A DNA stretch of 34,037 nucleotides. Origin: Desulfovibrio desulfuricans. Lineage in GTDB: Bacteria; Desulfobacterota; Desulfovibrionia; Desulfovibrionales; Desulfovibrionaceae. A program made the translations under genes and the position numbers. Under the pieces are notes generated by a model. The model did not search any database and had not been told where the DNA came from. It saw only the letters and a list, made by a program, of their open reading frames with translations. Shown here in pieces: positions 1 through 6,495 of the stretch. Where the stretch lies: the NCBI GenBank assembly GCA_015062205.1, contig SUVB01000010.1, positions 1 through 34,037 on the forward strand. Direction: 5' to 3'. The first letter of the stretch is position 1. Each line of letters opens with the position of its first letter.

Positions 1-1
1 A

Positions 2-97
2 AAACGTCGTTCTGATGATAAGGAACCTAAAGCGCGGATTTCATCTTGGCTCGTCGATAATGAAGCCGGATACATGACAGCATTCTTCCCGTTTTGA
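2..97 (+). CDS. possible C-terminal end of an unidentified protein (partial)
   Basis: An open frame runs from the window edge to a TGA at 95-97 and encodes 31 residues ending in ...GYMTAFFPF. Base composition here is clearly lower in GC than in the genes that follow. A palindrome-like GTTTTGATCAAAC lies over the stop and is followed by TTTT, which could be a weak terminator. I do not recognise the peptide; another frame is also open for most of this stretch, so the call is tentative. Confidence 0.25.
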   Translation, partial: KRRSDDKEPKARISSWLVDNEAGYMTAFFPF

Positions 98-374
98 TCA
101 AACTTTTCCTTGACACCAAGGGGCGGGATATACATGAAATATGCCTTCCCTTTCCATGGCATAATTTTTAGCGGCCCGGTTCGGCATCGCCGTTGCCAAG
201 GGATGCAGTTTGCGGCATAGTCCGGTTCCGCATTCAGTCCGGGACCCGCCAGGCGAAGCCGGACCGAACCGGCGACAGCAGCGGGGAATTTTGCGTCTGC
301 GCAAATTGGTATAAAAACTGTTGCGCAGTATTTTTGTCAGCACGCCGGGCAAACCCGGCCACAGGTAGTCTGCC
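98..374 (+). promoter_or_regulatory. intergenic region upstream of der, promoter-like
   Basis: No convincing gene is seen. Near 290-330 an AT-rich TATAAA is preceded by the inverted repeat TTTGCG-TCTG-CGCAAA, followed by a second TTGCGCA. This could be the -10 region and an operator of der. No good -35 hexamer lies at the expected distance, so the promoter call is weak. Confidence 0.3.
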
Positions 375-1739
375 ATGGTTACGTCTCTGCCCCGCATCAT
401 TCTGGTGGGCCGCCCCAACGTGGGCAAGTCCACACTGTTCAATCGTCTTATCCGCAGCAACCGGGCCATCACCCATGACCGGCCGGGCGTCACCCGCGAC
501 CGCATGGAGGGAATCGTGCGCCGCAAGGGCATGTTCCCCTTCGGCATCGTGGATACGGGCGGCATCACGCTGGATGCGCATGCTGCGGTGGTGGAGGGGC
601 CGGAAGGCATCCGGGGGTTTGAGCGCGACATCCTCGCGCAGACGGAAGCCGCGCTGGCCGAGGCCGACGCCGTGGCCCTTGTGGTGGACGGCCGTGACGG
701 CCTGCTGCCGCTGGACGAGCATCTGGCCGCCCATGTGCGGCGCAAGGGCCTGCCCACGCTTTGCGTGGTCAACAAGGTGGACGGCGCGGAACACGAGGAT
801 GAGCTCACGGCCGAATTTCACAGTCTGGGCTTCCGCCTGCTGGCGGTTTCCGCCGAGCACGGGCACAACATCCGCGCGCTGGAGGAAGAGCTGGCCGCCC
901 TGCTGCCCGAATCCGCGCCCGGCGAGGTGCCGCCCCCTCCGGCCCTGCGGCTGGCCATGCTCGGGCGGCCCAATGCGGGCAAATCTTCGCTTATCAACGC
1001 CATTTCCGGCCAGGAGCGCATGATTGTCTCGGAGGTGGCGGGCACTACGCGCGACAGCGTGGACGTGCGTTTCACCTGCGACGGGCAGGAGTACGTCTTT
1101 GTGGACACGGCGGGCGTGCGCCGTCGCACGCGCATTACCGACAGCGTGGAGCGCTACTCCGTCAACGCGGCCATCAAATCGAGCACCAAGGCCCACGTGA
1201 CCCTGCTGACTCTGGACGCCGCCGAGGGAGTCAGCCAGCAGGACAAGCGCCTCATGGACATGCTGAATACGCGCAAGACGCCCTTCATGGTGCTTGTCAA
1301 CAAGTGCGACCTGGCGCCGCGCGCCTCCCTTGACCGGCTGAAAAAAAACGTGGCGGAAATGCTGGCCTTCTGCTCCCATGTGCCCGTACTGACGGTTTCC
1401 GCCCTGACCGGCGCGGGCCTGAAAAAGATTCTGCCCCTGGCCCGGCAGATCCATGAGGAATGCGCCGTGCGCGTGCCCACCGGACAGCTCAACCGCGCCA
1501 TGGAGGAAGTGCTGGCGCGGCATCAGCCCCCGGTGGTCAAAAGGGTGCGCGCCAAGTTTTTCTATCTCACGCAGGCGGAGACCCAGCCGCCGACCTTTGT
1601 CTGTTTTGTGAGCGACGCCGACCGCGTGCCGGAGAGCTATGCGCGCTATCTGGAGCGTTCGCTGCGCAATCTCTTCGGCATCCGGCACGCGCCCATGCGC
1701 CTGCATTTGCGTTCCAGCCACAAAAAGGACAGGGCCTGA
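375..1739 (+). CDS. der: ribosome biogenesis GTPase Der (EngA)
   Basis: Der is an essential GTPase with two tandem G domains that binds the 50S subunit during late assembly. The 454-residue product has the full layout. The first P-loop GRPNVGKST is at residues 12-20 with a downstream DTGG switch and NKVD. The second P-loop GRPNAGKSS is at about 197-205, with DTAG and NKCD. A basic C-terminal KH-like domain ends in HLRSSHKKDRA. Length is normal for the family. The start ATG follows the AGGT-like site in CAGGTAGT. It is followed by a 157-nt gap before the metal ATPase, which has its own promoter, so the two are probably separate transcription units. Confidence 0.97.
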   Translation: MVTSLPRIILVGRPNVGKSTLFNRLIRSNRAITHDRPGVTRDRMEGIVRRKGMFPFGIVDTGGITLDAHAAVVEGPEGIRGFERDILAQTEAALAEADAVALVVDGRDGLLPLDEHLAAHVRRKGLPTLCVVNKVDGAEHEDELTAEFHSLGFRLLAVSAEHGHNIRALEEELAALLPESAPGEVPPPPALRLAMLGRPNAGKSSLINAISGQERMIVSEVAGTTRDSVDVRFTCDGQEYVFVDTAGVRRRTRITDSVERYSVNAAIKSSTKAHVTLLTLDAAEGVSQQDKRLMDMLNTRKTPFMVLVNKCDLAPRASLDRLKKNVAEMLAFCSHVPVLTVSALTGAGLKKILPLARQIHEECAVRVPTGQLNRAMEEVLARHQPPVVKRVRAKFFYLTQAETQPPTFVCFVSDADRVPESYARYLERSLRNLFGIRHAPMRLHLRSSHKKDRA

Positions 1740-1809
1740 GCCCTGTTGACCGTTCCCCGACGGCCTTCCCGCACGGCGGGCGCTTCGGACCATCGGGAAA
1801 ATTTTTCGC

Positions 1810-1840
1810 TTGACCCTATAGCCGCTACAACCTGTATTGT
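1810..1840 (+). promoter_or_regulatory. MerR-family (CadR/PbrR/ZntR-like) promoter of the Zn/Cd ATPase gene
   Basis: A -35 hexamer TTGACC (1810-1815) and a -10 hexamer TATTGT (1835-1840) are separated by 19 bp instead of 17. That over-long spacer is the hallmark of promoters twisted open by MerR-family activators. The spacer contains ACCCTATAG-CCG-CTACAACCT (1813-1833). Its left half matches the CadR/PbrR-type half-site as I recall it, and the right half is degenerate. The start codon is 57 nt beyond the -10. No MerR-type gene is present in the window, so the regulator would act from elsewhere. Confidence 0.75.
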
Positions 1841-1896
1841 GAGGGCAAGGCATGCGCCCCCGCGGACGCATGCGGCGTGCAACAAGGAGTATCGGC

Positions 1897-4515
1897 ATGA
1901 GCGGTGCAATGGGTCTGCGCCCCTGTGGGGCCCGACATCCCGAGGGAGATGTCTGTGAAAAGGGTGACGCCTTGCGCGCGCGGCAGGCAGCGGAGGCCGC
2001 CTGCGGGCCTGCGCGGCAGCGGGACGGCCGGGCCGGCGGCGGAGCTTTTTCGGACGGTCCGGGCGTCGGAAAGGACGATGCCGCGCATCCCGCCGCGCCC
2101 GACGACACCCCCGCCTGCGGTTGCGGGTGCGGCTGCCGCGCGGAACAGGCGTCCGGCAGCGCTGCGGTCAGTGTCGATTACCGCATCCCGGCCATGGACT
2201 GCCCGGCGGAAGAGGCGCTCATCCGCAGGAAGCTGGAAACCGTGCCCGGCATTGAGAGCATGGAATGCAACCTCATGCGGCGGGTGCTGACGGTGCGTCA
2301 CCGCCTGCCGTCCACGAAAGCCGTGGAGTCCGCCCTTAAAGACATCGGCATGCCGCCCGAGACGGCGGATGCGGACCGGGACCGCGTCACCGTCTTTGCC
2401 ATCGAGGGCATGGACTGCCCCGTGGAGGAAAGGCTTGTGCGCGACAAGCTGGCGGGCATGCCCGGCGTGGTGTCGCTGGAATTCAATCTCCTGCAGCGCA
2501 CGCTCAGGGTCGCGCATGCGCCTGCAGCCCTGCCCGCCGTCGCCGCCGCCCTTGACTCGCTGGGCATGGGGGCGCGCATGCTGGCGCCCGACGCCGCGAG
2601 CGCCCCGGCCGCGCCCCGCATTCCGTGGGCGCGACTGGCCGTGGCCGGGGGCTTCGCCGCGCTGGCCGAGGCGCTGGACCTGCTGCTGCACTGGCAGAGC
2701 GGCCTGTGGGGGGCGGCGTCCGTTCTGCACAGCCTGCTCCGCGTCGCCATGCCGGCGGCGTCCGTGGCGGCCATAGCCCTCAGCGGTCTGACCACGTACA
2801 GGAAGGGCTGGCTGGCGGTGCGCAACGGCAATCTAAACATCAACGCGCTCATGTCCGTGGCCGTCACCGGGGCCGTATGCATCGGTCAGTACCCGGAGGC
2901 CGCCATGGTCATGGTGCTGTTCAACATTTCCGAGGCCATCGAGGCCATGTCGCTGAACAGGGCGCGCGACGCCGTCAGGAAGCTGCTGGCGCTCGCGCCG
3001 GAAACCGCCGTCGTGGCGCAGGACGACGGCTCGTGGGCGGAGAGGGACATTCGCCTGGTGGCGACGGGCAGTCGCGTGCGCGTGCGCCCCGGCGAAAGGA
3101 TAGCGCTGGACGGGGTGCTGGTGGCCGGGCATTCCGCCGTCAATCAGGCCCCCATCACCGGCGAAAGCCTGCCGGTGGAAAAGAATGTCGGCGATGTCGT
3201 CTACGCGGGAACCGTCAACACGACAGGCTCCTTTGAGTTTGAAACGACTGCCGGGGCCGCGCAGACCACCCTGGCCCGCATCATCCACGCCGTGGAAGAG
3301 GCGCAGGGCAGCCGCGCGCCCGTGCAGCGCTTTGTGGATGCGTTTGCCCGCTGGTACACGCCCGCTGTTTTCGCCGTTTCCCTGCTCACGGCGCTCGTGC
3401 CGCCGCTGGTTCTGGGCCGGTCCTGGACGGAGGCCGTGTACACCGCGCTGGTCATCCTGGTCATCGGCTGCCCGTGCGCGCTGGTCATTTCCACGCCCGT
3501 CAGCATCGTGGGCGGCATGGCCGCCGCCACACGCTACGGCATCCTGATCAAGGGCGGCATGTTTCTGGAGCTCGGGCGCAAACTCGGCTGCCTCGCTCTG
3601 GACAAAACCGGCACACTCACCGGCGGCAGGCCGCGGCAGACCGACTTCATCCCGCTGGGCGCGGCGGACGCCGCCCGCGCGTCGGCGCTGGCCGCCGGGC
3701 TGGCCTCGCGTTCCGACCATCCTGTTTCCCGGGCCATTGCCGAGCATGCCGCCGGGGCGGACATTGCCCCGCTGCCCGTGGAGGACTTTGCCGCCGTGCC
3801 GGGCCGGGGCGTGACCGGCATTATTGACGGCGAACGCTGGCACCTGGGCAGCCGCAGGCTGGCGGAGGAACTGGGAACGGATTCCGCCGGGACAGCGGAG
3901 CTCGCGCGCGGGCTGGAGCGCGACGGCAAGACCGTGGCCGTGCTCGCGGGGCCGCGGGGCGCGGCCGGGCTGTTTGCCGTGGCCGACACGCTGCGGGAGA
4001 GCAGTATTGCGGCGGTGCGCGAACTGCGGGCTCTGGGCGTGCGCACGATCATGCTGACCGGCGACAACGCGCAGACCGCCGCCGCCATCGCCCGGCAGGC
4101 GGGCGTGGATGAGTGCCGCAGCGAACTTTTGCCCGAGGACAAGCTGCATATTGTGGAAGAACTGGAACGGCAGGGGAACATTGTGGGCATGGCGGGCGAC
4201 GGCATCAACGACGCTCCGGCCCTGGCCCGCGCGCACATCGGCTTCGCCATGGCGGGCGGCGGCACGGACACGGCCATCGAGACCGCCGACGTGGCCCTGA
4301 TGGACGACGACCTGCGCAAGATTCCGCGTTTCATCCGCCTTTCGCGCGGCACATGGAACATCCTCGTGCAGAACATCGTGCTGGCGCTCGGCGTGAAAAT
4401 GCTGTTCTTCGCCCTGACCTTCACGGGGCACGCCACCATGTGGATGGCCGTCTTCGCCGATGTGGGCACGGCCCTGATGGTGGTGGCCAACGGCCTCAGG
4501 GCCATGCGGCAATGA
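1897..4515 (+). CDS. zntA: Zn/Cd/Pb-type P1B heavy-metal ATPase (ZntA/CadA family)
   Basis: ATP-driven exporter of divalent soft metals in the inner membrane. I chose the ATG at 1897 because AAGGAG (1884-1889) sits 7 nt upstream; the frame is open 15 codons further without such a site. The 872-residue product begins with a low-complexity region containing a CGCGCGC cluster (Cys74-80). Two HMA-like domains follow in which the usual MxCxxC is replaced by MDCPAEE (100-106) and MDCPVEE (172-178). Then come membrane helices, the TGES actuator motif, the intramembrane CPC (525-527) followed by ALVISTPVS, the phosphorylation motif DKTGTL (Asp569), and GDGINDAPALA. The CPC context and acidic HMA motifs point to Zn/Cd/Pb rather than Cu. 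A MerR-type promoter precedes it. Confidence 0.93.
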   Translation: MSGAMGLRPCGARHPEGDVCEKGDALRARQAAEAACGPARQRDGRAGGGAFSDGPGVGKDDAAHPAAPDDTPACGCGCGCRAEQASGSAAVSVDYRIPAMDCPAEEALIRRKLETVPGIESMECNLMRRVLTVRHRLPSTKAVESALKDIGMPPETADADRDRVTVFAIEGMDCPVEERLVRDKLAGMPGVVSLEFNLLQRTLRVAHAPAALPAVAAALDSLGMGARMLAPDAASAPAAPRIPWARLAVAGGFAALAEALDLLLHWQSGLWGAASVLHSLLRVAMPAASVAAIALSGLTTYRKGWLAVRNGNLNINALMSVAVTGAVCIGQYPEAAMVMVLFNISEAIEAMSLNRARDAVRKLLALAPETAVVAQDDGSWAERDIRLVATGSRVRVRPGERIALDGVLVAGHSAVNQAPITGESLPVEKNVGDVVYAGTVNTTGSFEFETTAGAAQTTLARIIHAVEEAQGSRAPVQRFVDAFARWYTPAVFAVSLLTALVPPLVLGRSWTEAVYTALVILVIGCPCALVISTPVSIVGGMAAATRYGILIKGGMFLELGRKLGCLALDKTGTLTGGRPRQTDFIPLGAADAARASALAAGLASRSDHPVSRAIAEHAAGADIAPLPVEDFAAVPGRGVTGIIDGERWHLGSRRLAEELGTDSAGTAELARGLERDGKTVAVLAGPRGAAGLFAVADTLRESSIAAVRELRALGVRTIMLTGDNAQTAAAIARQAGVDECRSELLPEDKLHIVEELERQGNIVGMAGDGINDAPALARAHIGFAMAGGGTDTAIETADVALMDDDLRKIPRFIRLSRGTWNILVQNIVLALGVKMLFFALTFTGHATMWMAVFADVGTALMVVANGLRAMRQ

Positions 4516-4567
4516 GCGGGGCCGCCGCAAGGGCGCGCGGCTGTCGGCGCTGCGCACGGGCGCGGGC

Positions 4568-4595
4568 TTGACAAAGGCCGCACAAAGGCGAGAAT
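4568..4595 (+). promoter_or_regulatory. sigma-70-type promoter of the MFS gene
   Basis: A perfect -35 TTGACA (4568-4573) is followed after 16 bp by GAGAAT (4590-4595), which matches 4 of 6 bases of the -10 consensus. A ribosome binding site CGGAG lies just before the ATG at 4623. This suggests that the MFS gene is transcribed independently of the ATPase upstream. Confidence 0.5.
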
Positions 4596-4622
4596 TCCGG
4601 CCGGAAAAATCGGAGATGCACC

Positions 4623-5807
4623 ATGCCTCACCCGCATACCAGCGTCGTTTTCAAAACCTACGCCTGCCTGCTCCTGCTCACGGCCTGTTCCTATGCGCTG
4701 ATGTACGGGCCGCAGCCCATGTTCAACATTATCAGCGCGGAGTTGGACGTTGACCGCGGCCACATAGGCCTGCTTGTCAGCGTTTTCATGCTCTCCCTCA
4801 GCATAGCTCCCCTGTGCGTGGGCCTGCTGCTGGGGCGGCTGGGGGTGCGGCGGTCGGTCGTGCTTGCGGCGGCGCTGCTGGGATGCAGCGGCGCGGGCGT
4901 CTGGCTCGCCGGCACCTACGAGCGACTGTTGTGCGTGCGCGTCCTGCAGGCCGTTCTGACCCCTGTGCTGCTCACCGGCATCATGGCCTGCATTGCCGCC
5001 ATGTTCCGCCATCTGGATATGAACCGGGCGCTGGCGGGCTATGTGACGGCCACGCTGCTGGGCGCGCTTGCGGGGCGTCTCGGCGGCGGCTGCGGCGCGG
5101 AGATATTCGGCTGGCGCGCGACACTGGTCGCCATCTGCGGGCTTTTTTTCTTCTGCCTGGTGTTTGCGCGGGACATTCCGGCGCAGGCGGGCGGCAAGCC
5201 CGGCGTGCACCGCCTGCGCGATTACGGGGTCGTCCTGCGGCAGCCCGGCGTCCCGGCGCTGCTCTTTGTTGAAGCGTGCGGCATCTTTACCTTTGCCGCC
5301 ATCGGCAACCTCATTCCACTGCGCATGGCGGAACTGGGGCAGGGCGGCTCGGAAGGCTTCATCGGCCTGATGTACCTCGGGTATTCCATCGGCATGGCGG
5401 CCTCGCTGGCGCTCAATCCCCTGAAGCGCCTGTTCGGCACGACCGCCCGCCTGCTTGTGTTCGGCGCGGCGCTCTTCACCGCATCCCTGCTGACGCTTCT
5501 TCCCCCGCTGGTGTGGACCCTTTTCGGCGGGCTGTGGTTCATCGCCCTCGGCGAGTTCATCGTCCACTCCCTCGCGCCGGGCCTCATCAACCACCTGGCC
5601 ACGAAATCCGGACAATGCGACCGCGGCATGGTCAACGGGCTGTTTCTTTCCTGCTATTATTTCGGCGGGCTGCTGGGGTCCTGGCTGCCGGGGCTGCTGT
5701 ATGCCCGCTGCGGCTGGCCTGCCTGCCTTGCGTGCATGTTCGGCGCGCAGCTGGCCTCGCTGGCGGTGATTACGGCGCTGTGCCGCCGCAGGCCGGAAAT
5801 CGGTTAG
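4623..5807 (+). CDS. MFS transporter, YnfM/CynX-like drug or metabolite exporter
   Basis: A 394-residue integral membrane protein of major facilitator size with about 12 hydrophobic segments. The loop after the second helix carries GLLLGRLGVRRSVVL, a version of the MFS signature between helices 2 and 3. GGAG at 4612-4615 sits 7 nt before the ATG. The substrate cannot be read from the sequence; the family includes small-molecule and drug exporters. It is convergent with the HxlR regulator, with the two stop codons only about 40 bp apart. It is therefore not in the same operon, but the pair could still be functionally linked. Confidence 0.8.
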   Translation: MPHPHTSVVFKTYACLLLLTACSYALMYGPQPMFNIISAELDVDRGHIGLLVSVFMLSLSIAPLCVGLLLGRLGVRRSVVLAAALLGCSGAGVWLAGTYERLLCVRVLQAVLTPVLLTGIMACIAAMFRHLDMNRALAGYVTATLLGALAGRLGGGCGAEIFGWRATLVAICGLFFFCLVFARDIPAQAGGKPGVHRLRDYGVVLRQPGVPALLFVEACGIFTFAAIGNLIPLRMAELGQGGSEGFIGLMYLGYSIGMAASLALNPLKRLFGTTARLLVFGAALFTASLLTLLPPLVWTLFGGLWFIALGEFIVHSLAPGLINHLATKSGQCDRGMVNGLFLSCYYFGGLLGSWLPGLLYARCGWPACLACMFGAQLASLAVITALCRRRPEIG

Positions 5808-5848
5808 GCTGTCCGCAACTGTGCCGCGGCATGCGGCGCAGTTTCCGG

Positions 5849-6235
5849 TCACGGCAGGGGTTCCATGGGGCAGTTGATTTCCAGCCCGTGCCGGTGCAGG
5901 TATTCGCCGCCCCAGGCGTACATGGCCTCCAGCACGGGGCGCACGCTGCGGCCGAAATCCGTGAGGGCGTATTCCACCCTGGGCGGCACCACGGGGTAGA
6001 TGGTGCGCGTGACGAGGCCGTCTTCCTCCATTTCCCGCAGCTGCTGCGTGAGCATCTTGGGCGTGGCGCAGGGCACGGCCTTGCGCAGTTCGGAAAAGCG
6101 CTGCACCCCGCGCATCAGCTTCCAGAGAATCAGCGTCTTGTACTTGCCGCCGATGAGCGCCAGCGTCGTGCCCACGGGGCAGTGTTCCGCCGCGGGCCGC
6201 GCGCCCGTGCCGCAGCGGCGGGACGACCTGTTCAT
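5849..6235 (-). CDS. HxlR-family winged-helix transcriptional regulator
   Basis: A 128-residue protein of the HxlR/YodB/HypR family, typically homodimeric regulators that respond to aldehydes, quinones, diamide or other electrophiles. The family core is clear: HCPVGTTLALIGGKYK (about 18-33), then SELRKAVP...TPKMLTQQLREMEEDGLV as the recognition helix and start of the wing, and YALTDFGRSVRPVL. Cys19 lies in the N-terminal CPV motif, the position of the redox-sensing cysteine in several relatives; Cys8 and a third Cys near residue 55 are also present. It is transcribed away from copA across a shared regulatory region with a strong palindrome at 6318-6342. Confidence 0.92.
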   Translation of the reverse strand: MNRSSRRCGTGARPAAEHCPVGTTLALIGGKYKTLILWKLMRGVQRFSELRKAVPCATPKMLTQQLREMEEDGLVTRTIYPVVPPRVEYALTDFGRSVRPVLEAMYAWGGEYLHRHGLEINCPMEPLP

Positions 6236-6317
6236 GGTTGCGCCTCCGATGCGCCGCCATGCCGCGGGGCCGGACGGCGCGGCCGTCGCAGTTCCGTGCG
6301 GCAGCCTGTATGGTATC

Positions 6318-6342
6318 TTTTAGGGTACTTTGTACCTTAAAA
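6318..6342. promoter_or_regulatory. 25-bp palindromic operator, candidate HxlR-family site
   Basis: Two 11-nt arms flank a TTT spacer (6329-6331). The inner arms GGTAC/GTACC and the outer arms TTTTA/TAAAA are perfect and there is one mismatch per arm (6323 against 6337). A GTAC-N3-GTAC core resembles sites described for HxlR-family regulators such as HypR. It lies 83 bp upstream of the HxlR start and about 150 bp upstream of copA, downstream of the minus-strand promoter at 6365-6393, so bound protein could block hxlR transcription. Assignment to this HxlR is inference. Confidence 0.6.
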
Positions 6343-6364
6343 ATATATTCTTGCGTCAGAGAAA

Positions 6365-6393
6365 GTTATAGTTGTAAGAATAGCCGTAGTCAA
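6365..6393 (-). promoter_or_regulatory. sigma-70-type promoter of the HxlR gene
   Basis: On the minus strand TTGACT (6393-6388) and TATAAC (6370-6365) are separated by exactly 17 bp, each a good match to the consensus. Transcription would begin near 6358, run through the palindrome at 6318-6342, and give a leader of about 120 nt before the hxlR ATG at 6235. No comparably good plus-strand promoter for copA was found in the same region. Confidence 0.6.
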
Positions 6394-6495
6394 ACGCGGC
6401 CTGACGCCCGCTGCGGCGGAAAAATGTTCGCCGGGCGGAAGGCGGCGGGGCGGAACGGCGGGTGTTTTTGACCGCGCCCCTCGCGCGGAGGATGC

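Noticed and set aside
3534..6260. 908-codon minus-strand frame across the MFS gene and part of the Zn ATPase
   Set aside because: Overlaps two clear genes antisense and the HxlR gene in another frame; no domain recognised.
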